From CAVDAL01 sp963606965 (lineage in GTDB: Bacteria; Actinomycetota; Coriobacteriia; Coriobacteriales; QAMH01): a stretch of 50,150 nt of DNA. The translations under genes and the position numbers were made by a program. Below are positions 36,553 to 45,015 of this stretch, in pieces. Where the stretch lies: the NCBI GenBank assembly GCA_963606965.1, contig CAVDAL010000108.1:1-50150 (forward strand). The letters are read 5' to 3'. The notes beneath the pieces were generated by a model that worked only from the letters and a program-made list of their open reading frames with translations, did not search any database and was not told where the DNA came from. Within the stretch, counting starts at the first letter, position 1. Every line of letters starts with the position of its first letter.

Positions 36553-37778
36553 TACAACTCAATCTTCAAACCGTCATGCGCTAATATAACGCGACCTTCA
36601 TATTGTTTTATATGCTCTTCGATAATTTCAATAATATCTTCATCTTCATGGCAAATATGCGGAGCAAGATGTGTTAGCACGATCTTTCCAGCGCCTAAAT
36701 CCAAACCTTCTGCAATTGTTTGCTTCACACTATGATGCGTCCTATATGGCGTATCATTTTCCCAGAAAGTAGAGTCCAAAATCAAAGTATCAATACCGCG
36801 CAAAAGTTCATAAACTTCTGGCTTAAAGTCACCTGAATCTGGAGCATAAAAAGTGCGCTTGCCGCTTGGTGAAGTTATTAAATAACCAAAAGTCCCAGGG
36901 CAATGATTAAGCGGCAAAGCTTGAATTTTTAGCGAGTCAATTTCAATAGTTTCAAAGTCTTGCAAAATTTTTGTATCAAAACAATCACGCATATATTCAA
37001 ACTCTTTGAAAGTTTCATTAATTGCATATTCACTTGCATAAAAAGGTAAAGACGCGCCCATATATAAACGAACAAAATATTCAAGCTCACCAAAGCCACC
37101 AAGATGGTCAAAATGAGCATGAGTCAAAAAGACTTGGTCAAGTTCGCAAACATCTTCACGAATAAGTTGGTGACGAATATCCGGCGGCGTATCAATCAAG
37201 ATATTTTGATGACCACTAATTAAAGCTCCAGTGCAGCCACGCTTTAAAGTCGGGTCTTTTCTTGCTGCTTCACAAGCTTTGCAATGACAAAAGAATGCCG
37301 GAACACCACAGCCTGAAGATGTTCCAAGCAATGTAATTGCATGCTTTACCTGGGAAGACTTCATTGGTGCAGGGCCGCATGTTTGCCTATCTTGGCACAA
37401 GTCGCATTCATTGGATTGCTCATATGCAATTTCATCCCATGAACATTCCTCAAAGCCACATTTTTTATAAAAGCCTTTTGTTGGTCCTTCTGCCACTAAG
37501 AAAAGCTGTGGATAAATTTTTAAAGCATCCTTAACCAAAGCAATGCCAACGCCGCTGCCTCGCGCAACTTCAAAAACAGCAACAGGTCTGATATAAAATT
37601 TGCCATCGCTTAGCTGTTCGCAGCGACAAGCACCCAAGATTGTGTTATCAAGTTTTGCAGCAACGCGAATTCCATTCGGCTCTGCCACATCTCCAAAGCC
37701 TTCTGAATAAAAAAGAGAACGAATGATTTCCATGTCCTCTTCTTTTGCATCACGAATACGCCAAGCAGGACTTATCAT
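36552..37778 (-). CDS. Fusion of an acetyltransferase (GNAT) and a PhnP/PqqB-type metallo-beta-lactamase
   Basis: The start at 37778 has GAGGAGG five bases upstream and gives 408 residues. Residues 1 to about 125 form a GNAT-like domain (WRIRDAKEED; VARGSGVGIALVKDAL; GFYKKCGFEE). A Cys-rich linker follows (CDLCQDRQTC). The rest is a metallo-beta-lactamase of the PhnP/PqqB branch: LLGTSSGCGVPAFFCHCKAC start, HAHFDHLGG metal motif, LNHCPGTFGY, YAPDSGD and HLAPH. PhnP cleaves cyclic phosphates and PqqB is a PQQ-pathway oxygenase; the substrate here is unknown. It overlaps the flavin reductase-like gene by four bases. Confidence 0.85.
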   Translation of the reverse strand: MISPAWRIRDAKEEDMEIIRSLFYSEGFGDVAEPNGIRVAAKLDNTILGACRCEQLSDGKFYIRPVAVFEVARGSGVGIALVKDALKIYPQLFLVAEGPTKGFYKKCGFEECSWDEIAYEQSNECDLCQDRQTCGPAPMKSSQVKHAITLLGTSSGCGVPAFFCHCKACEAARKDPTLKRGCTGALISGHQNILIDTPPDIRHQLIREDVCELDQVFLTHAHFDHLGGFGELEYFVRLYMGASLPFYASEYAINETFKEFEYMRDCFDTKILQDFETIEIDSLKIQALPLNHCPGTFGYLITSPSGKRTFYAPDSGDFKPEVYELLRGIDTLILDSTFWENDTPYRTHHSVKQTIAEGLDLGAGKIVLTHLAPHICHEDEDIIEIIEEHIKQYEGRVILAHDGLKIEL

Positions 37779-38296
37779 TTGTCCTCCTCGAAGTGACCAA
37801 AGCACCCGCGCTGACTCATGATAAGAGTTTGCGTTGGAACAACTTTGCCTTCTTCTGTAATATCAGCGCATGTTTGAGCAATTTTTGTGCGCCCGATATA
37901 AAGCTCATGGTCGCCATAAATTTTATGTTCCATCAGTTCACATTCGACCCAAGACAAAGCTTCTTTAATTCGCGGTGCTTTTACAAATTGTGAACTTTGC
38001 GCTGTTAATCCAGCTTGTGCAAATCTATCTTCGACATGCTGGCCGCATATAATAGCAGCTTGCGCCTGTTGTGGACGCAGCATATTTATACAAAAACTTT
38101 CGCCTTCAATAATTGCTTTAGCAGTCTTGCCACCTGGGCGCAAAGCAATAGCAATGATTGATGGCTCATGTGAAAGCGGCATAGCCCAAGCAACGCTAGC
38201 GACACAAGGCTCACCATTGCAATCACTGGAAGTGACAAGTGTTACACTTGTTGGGACAAGCAAAGCAGCAATTTCTTTTCCTTCAACAGTATTCAT
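37775..38296 (-). CDS. Flavin reductase-like (FMN-binding split barrel) protein
   Basis: The 173-residue protein matches the flavin reductase-like family: PTSVTLVTSSDCNGEPCVASVAWAMPLS, the FMN segment IIAIALRPGGKTAKAIIEGESFCINML, and the later VECELMEHKIYGDHELYIG. Family members bind FMN and act as flavin reductases or as small electron-transfer flavoproteins in anaerobes. The start lies six bases after the DUF169 stop in the same frame and has no clear ribosome site, so reinitiation is likely. In this operon it may be the flavin carrier for the molybdopterin enzyme or the DUF169 protein. Confidence 0.85.
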   Translation of the reverse strand: MNTVEGKEIAALLVPTSVTLVTSSDCNGEPCVASVAWAMPLSHEPSIIAIALRPGGKTAKAIIEGESFCINMLRPQQAQAAIICGQHVEDRFAQAGLTAQSSQFVKAPRIKEALSWVECELMEHKIYGDHELYIGRTKIAQTCADITEEGKVVPTQTLIMSQRGCFGHFEEDK

Positions 38297-38302
38297 AATG
38301 CA

Positions 38303-39274
38303 TCACATAATTGGTGGTAGATAAATTTTGTCGCGTGACTGAGGAATGGCACGTTTGCGCAACTCAGTCAAGCCTTTGCAAATTGTTGGCATCATTTCTG
38401 TTGGAACACCCATAAACATCATGTCTTCACCAATGTCACTTGCAGCACGGCAACCATAGCAGCCAAAAGTAATATTTGGTTCATTATTTAAGAATGGATA
38501 TAAAACAGCTTCAACACACATTGAATTATATCCACTGGCGTGAAAGTCAAATCTGTGTCCTGTGTAATAGCTCATAGACATGCAAAGCCACATCATCTGT
38601 TCTGGAGTGCCAGTAAATACAACAACTTCAGGTTCACGCACAGTCTTTGAAAGTGGAGCAACATATGTTGCGCGACGTGACTTTTCTGGAAGAGTTGGAC
38701 GTTCTGCAACCATCTGAGCAGCAGCTTCTGCTGTTTCAAGCTTGTGAAATAAAACATAAATTTCACCTGTTGCAAGCTTTTTTGGAACATCTGTCATGCC
38801 AAAAATGCTTGTGCCATCAGGGCAAGAATGCTTATGAGGCGGCATCAAAATGCTTTGTCCGCGGCGTGCATTCATTAAAGCTTGGCAAAAACGCAAGTTT
38901 TCTGGTGGCATTGCAACATCTGGTAAAAGTTCATCTTTATCAATTAAACCAACAGCAACTGGACGCCAACGCAAGTCCAATTTTTCCATGCAAATCTTTT
39001 CCCATTCAGCATATTGTTTATGAAGCTCATTAGAAATTGGTTCTGCACGATCTTCATCTGCAAATGGGTCATAAACAGCACCGCCAATTGCTTCAACAGT
39101 TAAAGCACGCTTTTGGCATTGGCCCGAGCATGTATCGCAACCAACACATGCATCAATATCGACAACAACTGGTTTGCCATCTTTCATTTCAAAACAATAG
39201 CAAGGACAAAATGCCACGCACAAGCCACAACCAATGCACTTTGATGCATCATGAATGATTCTATAATCTGCCAT
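38303..39274 (-). CDS. Ferredoxin-DUF169 fusion protein
   Basis: Residues about 10-60 hold two [4Fe-4S] motifs (CIGCGLCVAFCPCYC and CVGCDTCSGQC). The rest is a DUF169 domain: LRWRPVAVGLI, RFCQALMNARRG, VVVFTGTPEQMMWL and the family end FGCYGCRAASDIGEDMMFMGVPTEMM. DUF169 has no assigned activity to my knowledge; the conserved Cys residues suggest a metal or redox role. The ATG directly follows the radical SAM stop (TAG-ATG), with AGGAG ten bases upstream. The fused ferredoxin suggests it receives electrons from a partner in this operon. Confidence 0.85.
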   Translation of the reverse strand: MADYRIIHDASKCIGCGLCVAFCPCYCFEMKDGKPVVVDIDACVGCDTCSGQCQKRALTVEAIGGAVYDPFADEDRAEPISNELHKQYAEWEKICMEKLDLRWRPVAVGLIDKDELLPDVAMPPENLRFCQALMNARRGQSILMPPHKHSCPDGTSIFGMTDVPKKLATGEIYVLFHKLETAEAAAQMVAERPTLPEKSRRATYVAPLSKTVREPEVVVFTGTPEQMMWLCMSMSYYTGHRFDFHASGYNSMCVEAVLYPFLNNEPNITFGCYGCRAASDIGEDMMFMGVPTEMMPTICKGLTELRKRAIPQSRDKIYLPPIM

Positions 39275-40576
39275 CTATTCGCTTGCTCCTGTTCCCCACA
39301 TCTTATAAATTCTATTTCCGCAGCTATTCGTCATTTGATATGAACAAAATGGAATAACTCGCCCATCCTTCATCGCAACTGTCATTGAACATTCGCGCAT
39401 TCTCTCAACTGTAGTGCTCATTGCATCCATATAATTCATGATAATTACTGAAACTCCATGATCCCAATCTTTAACACCGCAATGAGCAAGCACATCTGTA
39501 AATGCTGAACCTTGCGGACTTGTTGGGTCAAAGTGTTCAATATATTGTTCACGCGTTAAGTCGCGTGTTGCACATTCCCAACCGCCTTCTGGTTTTGGAA
39601 CAAGAAATGTGCCAGTATCGCATAGCGGATGAGAACAGCCCAATGGCCAAATGTCAGAAGCTTTGATGAGCCCATCTGTTTGTTCTTCAAGAGAAAAGAT
39701 TGTATCTCCTGCTGTATATGGAGCAATTGCATCAGGTTCAAACCTGCCACTATTAAATGCTGGTTGCAAAGCAACGCCGCGAATTATGTCTGAATTATCT
39801 AGTGCAAACTGAATAACTTTGCCAACTTGATCATCATTTACACCGCTGACAATTGTCATGCAAATAACAACCTGAATGCCAACCTTGCGGCAATTTTCTA
39901 TCGCATTCAACTTTGCTTGAAACACTGCTTTGCTGCCACGGATAATGCTATATGGATTTTCATCCACGCCATCAAAAGCAATATATACGCCTGTAATTCC
40001 AGCATCTACAAGCTTTTGCAAATAATCAATATCTTTGCCAATTACAAGACCATTTGTATTTACTTCAATTCCAGTGAATCCATAGCGTCTAGCCATAGCA
40101 ACAATTTGAGGTAAGTCTTCACGCACCGTTGGCTCGCCGCCTGTAATTTGCAAGCCTGTTTCTGGTCCAACTTTTGTTGCAAGTGTTGAAATCAAGCCTT
40201 CAATTTCTTCAAAGCTAATTCCATCACTTGGAAAGTCAGCAGACATAAAACATACAGGGCATTTCATGTTGCAGCGGCGCGTCACTTCAATTTCGACAAG
40301 AGTACCGCGGCGTGTATGCCTTGAACAAAGTCCACAAGACTTGCAGCATGCGTCCGTGACTTGAGCATCTGCAACTTTTGGAGCAGTGCAGTCCATGTGC
40401 AAGCTGTTAAGCCACATATAATGGTCTGCATCTGGCCAAACATAGCTTGTGACTTCGCCATGTTCAGGACATGTGCGTTTCATCCAAACTTTATTATCAT
40501 CATCTGCATAAACTTCCGCATTTAAAGTTTTCAAGCAATGCGGGCATAAAGCATGTAACTTTTGGAGCGTCTTCAT
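39275..40576 (-). CDS. Radical SAM enzyme of the MJ0619 / tetraether synthase-like group
   Basis: The 433-residue protein has an N-terminal metal-binding region (CPHC at 11-14, CPEH at 36-39, then C77, C78, C81, C84), the radical SAM triad C102-C106-C109 in RRCNMKCPVCF and the TGGEPT motif (145-150). A C-terminal cysteine-rich part ends in IPFCSYQMTNSCGNRIYK. The CPxC...CPEHG start with a CNxxCPxCF core is what I recall for MJ0619-type pterin methyltransferases and tetraether-lipid synthases. Substrate is unknown; the molybdopterin context favours a pterin or other cofactor. It overlaps the transferase gene by four bases. Confidence 0.8.
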   Translation of the reverse strand: MKTLQKLHALCPHCLKTLNAEVYADDDNKVWMKRTCPEHGEVTSYVWPDADHYMWLNSLHMDCTAPKVADAQVTDACCKSCGLCSRHTRRGTLVEIEVTRRCNMKCPVCFMSADFPSDGISFEEIEGLISTLATKVGPETGLQITGGEPTVREDLPQIVAMARRYGFTGIEVNTNGLVIGKDIDYLQKLVDAGITGVYIAFDGVDENPYSIIRGSKAVFQAKLNAIENCRKVGIQVVICMTIVSGVNDDQVGKVIQFALDNSDIIRGVALQPAFNSGRFEPDAIAPYTAGDTIFSLEEQTDGLIKASDIWPLGCSHPLCDTGTFLVPKPEGGWECATRDLTREQYIEHFDPTSPQGSAFTDVLAHCGVKDWDHGVSVIIMNYMDAMSTTVERMRECSMTVAMKDGRVIPFCSYQMTNSCGNRIYKMWGTGASE

Positions 40577-41496
40577 CGAATGTGACCTTCTGTTTCTTCA
40601 GCTGCTAAGGCAGGTGCATCTGCCCCATCTTCACTTTCATCCAAATATTGACGAGGGTCATGATTTTCATTCGGCGGTGAAACAGGCCTAATGCCAAGAT
40701 AATCTGCCCATTCCAAAACACGCTTTGGAACATAAATACCTGTTTGGAATTCTGAAGCTGTGCGCAAAGCACGAGCGCAAGAAAGACAATGCGCAAGGTC
40801 ATCAATTTCATCAACATCTGCAACAGGTGGCAAATAAGCATTTGGAATATTTCCATCCTTTAGCTTTTGAACATAGCCATCGAGTGCGGGGCGCCCAGTC
40901 ATGTTGTAATAAATCTCTTGATGATTGATTGGCGTATCATAATTAAAGCCAACCAATGATGTGCCACATTCTTGGCATGGCGCCTGAACAAAGCCAGGTG
41001 TACCCAAAACTTCACTGAAGTAGTCGAGCCAACGGAATGCTTCTGAAACATGCCCGCGAGGAAGTGTTGGAATGTCAGCACCGATTGAAACTATAGCTTC
41101 ATATCCAAGATCAAAAATATATTTGAATGCATAATCAAAGTGGTCGTCAAAAGTCGCGCCTTTGTCTGTCATATAATTTATTTCACGCGGCCAACCAGGA
41201 ACTTCTGCGATAGTTTCTTTCATAAGTTCAATATTTTCTGCTGGCGTTGTTGAAATGAATAAATCATATGTACGTTCAGGAGCACCAGGATTATATTCAC
41301 GCTCCTGCTTATTGTATGCGTCCAAGTCATCCATGCACCACATTGCAAGCTCTGTTACATCCCACAAGCTGCGCTTAAAAAATTGTGCTGCCTGTTCCTG
41401 TGTAAACGGGCCGCCACGTTCCTTTGTAAGACGAGTTTTTACAAGGCCCGGAATTGGCGGCTTGCTAAAGATTAAAATTGCATATTTCTTCTGCAT
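40573..41496 (-). CDS. TIGR04282/DUF2064 GT-A type transferase
   Basis: The 307-residue protein has the family start ILIFSKPPIPGLVKTRLTKERG and the GADIPTLPRGHVSEAF motif at the nucleotide-sugar site. Members of TIGR04282 are glycosyl- or nucleotidyltransferase-like and often sit next to radical SAM genes, including in arsenosugar pathways; the C-terminus here extends past the common domain with a Cys segment (AHCLSCARAL) and an acidic tail (DESEDGADAPALAAEE). A role in building a sugar- or nucleotide-modified cofactor is inferred. GGAG precedes the ATG; the molybdopterin gene ends four bases upstream. Confidence 0.83.
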   Translation of the reverse strand: MQKKYAILIFSKPPIPGLVKTRLTKERGGPFTQEQAAQFFKRSLWDVTELAMWCMDDLDAYNKQEREYNPGAPERTYDLFISTTPAENIELMKETIAEVPGWPREINYMTDKGATFDDHFDYAFKYIFDLGYEAIVSIGADIPTLPRGHVSEAFRWLDYFSEVLGTPGFVQAPCQECGTSLVGFNYDTPINHQEIYYNMTGRPALDGYVQKLKDGNIPNAYLPPVADVDEIDDLAHCLSCARALRTASEFQTGIYVPKRVLEWADYLGIRPVSPPNENHDPRQYLDESEDGADAPALAAEETEGHIR

Positions 41497-41500
41497 AACC

Positions 41501-43717
41501 TTACTCCTTCTTTCTTATTCGACATGGTATGCCGTTATAAATCCAAGTACCTATTAGCGGCTCAGGGTCTGTATCAACATATCCCCGAGTTAAATAATTA
41601 ATGTTTGACTTAAAGCACTCTTCAAAATCGTCTGAAGATTTGCATATTTCAGGGTACCACCAACCATATTCAGCAGAGGCAATATCATCAACGATATCCG
41701 CAATATGCACATATTGAAGCACTTCTATGGAAGGATCATCTATACGCGAAATTAAGCATTCGTCACCCTCTTCAAGACCAAGCCGTTTTGCTGTATTTTC
41801 AGACATATCAACAAGCGGTTTTGGATGTGCTTTTCTAAAACTTTCGACTTCAAAATAACAAGATGCCCAATATGGCTGCTTGCGAGCACCTGTTATCAAA
41901 GTCACATAGTTTGGATCATCTGGAATTTCACTATGGATCCCTGGAATTTCAAACCAATTTGCAACAATGCCAGCGCCCATTTCTTCAAACATTTCATTTG
42001 CAAGTTCAACCTTGCCAGAAGGTGTTGCAAAGCCTTGCGGCTGTCCAGTTTCAGGGTTGATTTCTGTATATTTATAATAACGAGTTGAAGAGCCAGCAAT
42101 TCCATATGCTTTAAAAGCTTCCCACGACATGCCCGTAGGCTCAATAACGCGCGTCAATTCTTCTGTTAAATTTTTAGCAGGCCAAGCATCTTCACCTTGA
42201 CCAAGAGCAAGTCCAAGTTCGCGGAAAATTTCATAATCTTCTTTGCGTTCATAAAGTGGCTCAACAGCGGCAGGACCGCCATAACAAAAGTCTGAAACTC
42301 CACCCATTGCTTGAAAAGCAGGACGTTCGATTGCGCTTGCTGCTGGCAAAATATAGTCCGCCATAATTCCACTTGGAGTGATTAAATAATCAAGAACAAC
42401 GATCAAGTCCATCGACATCATTGCTTTATAAACAAGGCGAGTATCTGCATATGTAAGCAGCGGATTTGCAGCATTTACAATCAAAGCACTGACCTTGTAA
42501 GGCTTGCCTGTAATTGCCGCATTCCAAACATGAAGAGGCAAAGGCGAAGTTAAATATCGCATTGGCAAAGTTTTGCCCTGCTTTTCCGTGCGTTCATTCG
42601 CGCGCCGCCAGCCCGCATAGCTTTGAAGTTTACTGCCTTCTTCATTCAAACCATGTTGACGTGAAATTTCTGGGAAATATTCACTCATTTCAAGATCATA
42701 TTCCGACATAAAAGACGGGGCCATATTTACTGAACAAGTTCCAGGCTTGTCAACTCCGCCAGTTATAGCTCTAAGGCCTGCCAAAACACGATGAAGAGGA
42801 GCAGTATTTGGGCCGATTTGATCAACACCTCTGCCAGAAAGCAAAGCGCCTGGACCAAAGTCACACCACATATGAGCAGCAGCTTTTATATCTTCTGCTG
42901 AAACTCCAGTGATTTCTTCATACTCTTCCATGCTGCGTTCAAAGGCTTTTTCTTTGAAGATATCAAAACCATGGCACCAATTATTTATAAAGTCCCAATC
43001 GCATAAATTATCTTCAATTATCACTCGCGCTAAAGCATATGCAAGCAAAGTGTCTGTCCCTGGGAATGGGTGCAGCCATAGTGTTGCTTTTGAAGCTGTT
43101 GTTGAACGGCGCGGGTCAATACAAATGAGTCTGCCGCCATTGCGAATATAATCATTTATTGTTGTCCAAAAAAGTGAATTATCAGATTGTGCAGGATTTG
43201 TCCCCCACAAAATTAAACAAGCAGTGACTGCAGGATTAAAATCAACTTCAATTGGGTAACCAAATGTCATTGCCTGCATCCAGACGCGCGGGTTCCAGCA
43301 AATTGGACCTATACCCATATTATTTGGACTTCCAAGCAAATTCATAAACCTATGCAATGGCCAAAAGACGGCATGTGGACCACCAATAGCGCTAGCTACT
43401 GTCCAAGGACCATGCTCCTCAACAAGAGCAGCCATTTTCTGGGAAATTTCTTTTATTGCTTCATCCCAGCTTATGCGTTCAAACTTGCCACTACCGCGCT
43501 TGCCGACCGCGCGCAGCGGATAATTCACTCTATCTTCACTATAAAGCTTGTCCAAATTCATGCGCCAACGCCTGCAGCGCTGAGCAACTCGCACATCATA
43601 TGGATAACGCGTCGGGTCTGGAGTTAGCTCGACAATTTTGTCACCATCCATATGGGCATCAAAAGCACACAAGTACCCACAGTAATGACAATTTGTCTTT
43701 CTAACTTCTTCAGACAT
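41501..43717 (-). CDS. Soluble molybdopterin (bis-MGD, Mo or W) oxidoreductase
   Basis: The 738-residue protein is of the DMSO reductase superfamily. A [4Fe-4S] cluster site is formed by C10, C13, C17 and C48. The MGD-binding blocks are present (ILWGTNPAQSDN; CIDPRRSTTASKA; GRGVDQIGPNTAP; TPSGKVEL near the end), and the metal ligand is probably C140 in GIGPICWNPRVW. There is no Tat signal, so it works in the cytoplasm. Size and cysteine spacing resemble acetylene hydratase, but the catalytic Asp after the second cluster Cys is Gly here. Its operon partners are two CCG proteins and no membrane subunit. Its substrate is unknown. Confidence 0.88.
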   Translation of the reverse strand: MSEEVRKTNCHYCGYLCAFDAHMDGDKIVELTPDPTRYPYDVRVAQRCRRWRMNLDKLYSEDRVNYPLRAVGKRGSGKFERISWDEAIKEISQKMAALVEEHGPWTVASAIGGPHAVFWPLHRFMNLLGSPNNMGIGPICWNPRVWMQAMTFGYPIEVDFNPAVTACLILWGTNPAQSDNSLFWTTINDYIRNGGRLICIDPRRSTTASKATLWLHPFPGTDTLLAYALARVIIEDNLCDWDFINNWCHGFDIFKEKAFERSMEEYEEITGVSAEDIKAAAHMWCDFGPGALLSGRGVDQIGPNTAPLHRVLAGLRAITGGVDKPGTCSVNMAPSFMSEYDLEMSEYFPEISRQHGLNEEGSKLQSYAGWRRANERTEKQGKTLPMRYLTSPLPLHVWNAAITGKPYKVSALIVNAANPLLTYADTRLVYKAMMSMDLIVVLDYLITPSGIMADYILPAASAIERPAFQAMGGVSDFCYGGPAAVEPLYERKEDYEIFRELGLALGQGEDAWPAKNLTEELTRVIEPTGMSWEAFKAYGIAGSSTRYYKYTEINPETGQPQGFATPSGKVELANEMFEEMGAGIVANWFEIPGIHSEIPDDPNYVTLITGARKQPYWASCYFEVESFRKAHPKPLVDMSENTAKRLGLEEGDECLISRIDDPSIEVLQYVHIADIVDDIASAEYGWWYPEICKSSDDFEECFKSNINYLTRGYVDTDPEPLIGTWIYNGIPCRIRKKE

Positions 43718-43729
43718 AAAAGTTTACCT

Positions 43730-44884
43730 TTAAGAAAACATCAAGTCGCTTTGTTCGCAAATCTGCTGATATTTTGGGTCTCCAAAATATTTGCCAACGC
43801 GTTCATAAGCTTTGTCCCAGTCGATTTCTTCATCAAATAAAAGTTCAAGATAGTGATAAACCTTTGTTTTATCTGCACTACGTTGCAAAGAATTCACGCA
43901 GCTAAAACAAGCACTAACAACATAATCAAGGTCTAATGCATCAAACTCTTGCAAGCGCAATAGTCTGCGATAATCGCACATGTCTGGAGCATAACCGCTA
44001 ACAAGGCCACCGCCGCCACAGCACAATGCATCCCTATATTCATGAGGAAGTTTTACAATTTCGCTATTAGCTAAAAGCTTGCGAACACTTTTGCCAATTT
44101 CTCCACTGAATCTGTCATAGCATGAATCGTGAATAGCAACTTTCTTGCCACCTTCAATAACCATTCCTTCTTTTAGCAAAACATCTGGCAACATAATTTT
44201 ATTAAATCCATGCCTTTGCAGCGGCTCTTCAAAATGTTCATTGCAATCTGGGCAAACCAAAATCAAAGAATCTATTCCTTGGTCTTTAAGCCAATTTAAC
44301 AAGCCGTCCATGTGCGCATTATATCTATCTGCAAAGCCTCCCAAATCTAGTGGAGCGCCACAGCAAACAGTCACAACATGAGAAGCATATCCCTTTTCGC
44401 GCAGCCAATTGAATGTTTTTTCAACAAGCCTTGGCGCATATGCAAATAAAGAGCATCCTGGGAAAAATGCAGTTCTATCAGCACTTGCATTGCCGGTTGG
44501 CTTGCTTACAATTTTTGTAACTTTGCTTTCATCGCCATCATACATAGACTTCATCATTGTGAAGAAATTAAATTCGTTTTCAACGCGGAATTTGTTGAAG
44601 TTGCCTTCTAGCGAAGGATATTTATCAAGAAGAATTGAGCGCGCAGGCTTCATTGCATCGCTTGCTCGCAAGTCAACAGGGCAATGCGCGATGCATCTGT
44701 TGCACAAAGCACAAGCAAATGGAAAACTATCATGCGTTGTATCGCCAGACAAAATTGCTTCACAAACATCCCCAAGAGTAGTTGTTCCATCTTGAAACAT
44801 TCCACAATTTGTTTGCGTGCACAAACCACAGCGGATACAAGAATCCGCAAAGGATTGCACGCTTTCATTAGCGTCACTCAACAT
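43730..44884 (-). CDS. HdrD-like iron-sulfur protein with two CCG domains (first copy)
   Basis: The 384-residue protein has two N-terminal ferredoxin motifs (CIRCGLCTQTNC at 16-27, CALCNRCIAHCP) and two CCG domains (FFPGCS...VCCGAPL...CPDC; HDSCYDRF...LCCGGGG...CFSC). It is related to, but clearly different from, the copy at 35401-36552; the second domain is HdrD/GlpC-like, with HDSC and GGGGL. It opens the nine-gene operon and lies 12 bases before the molybdopterin enzyme gene, so it is the prime electron-transfer partner. GAGGG precedes the ATG. Confidence 0.9.
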   Translation of the reverse strand: MLSDANESVQSFADSCIRCGLCTQTNCGMFQDGTTTLGDVCEAILSGDTTHDSFPFACALCNRCIAHCPVDLRASDAMKPARSILLDKYPSLEGNFNKFRVENEFNFFTMMKSMYDGDESKVTKIVSKPTGNASADRTAFFPGCSLFAYAPRLVEKTFNWLREKGYASHVVTVCCGAPLDLGGFADRYNAHMDGLLNWLKDQGIDSLILVCPDCNEHFEEPLQRHGFNKIMLPDVLLKEGMVIEGGKKVAIHDSCYDRFSGEIGKSVRKLLANSEIVKLPHEYRDALCCGGGGLVSGYAPDMCDYRRLLRLQEFDALDLDYVVSACFSCVNSLQRSADKTKVYHYLELLFDEEIDWDKAYERVGKYFGDPKYQQICEQSDLMFS

Positions 44885-44932
44885 AATGCACCCTCATTTT
44901 TTAATTCAAACCTAGGGTTCATATAATACTCC

Positions 44933-44944
44933 ATCAATATTGAT
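44933..44944. promoter_or_regulatory. 12-bp palindrome upstream of the CCG-molybdopterin operon
   Basis: A perfect palindrome, ATCAATATTGAT, lies 49 bases before the first gene of the operon, between a TTGTAA element and an AT-rich TATTAT element on the minus strand (19 bases apart). A regulator bound there would block the likely promoter. The spacing is not ideal, and AT-rich palindromes arise by chance. Confidence 0.4.
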
Positions 44945-44958
44945 AGTTTACAATAAAA

Positions 44959-44986
44959 AAAGCCCCGCTCAAACGAGCGGGGCTTT
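44959..44986 (-). terminator. Strong terminator after the NrfD operon
   Basis: A perfect 12-bp GC-rich stem (AAAGCCCCGCTC/GAGCGGGGCTTT) with a four-base loop is followed on the minus strand by seven T. It lies 29 bases after the NrfD stop and insulates the next operon, whose promoter must lie downstream of it. Confidence 0.95.
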
Positions 44987-45015
44987 GCTATAAATAAAGC
45001 GAGAAAGAAAAGTTC

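Noticed and set aside
41501..43717. Calling the soluble molybdopterin enzyme an acetylene hydratase
   Set aside because: Size and cluster spacing are similar, but the Asp expected next to the second cluster Cys is Gly, and the neighbours do not fit.
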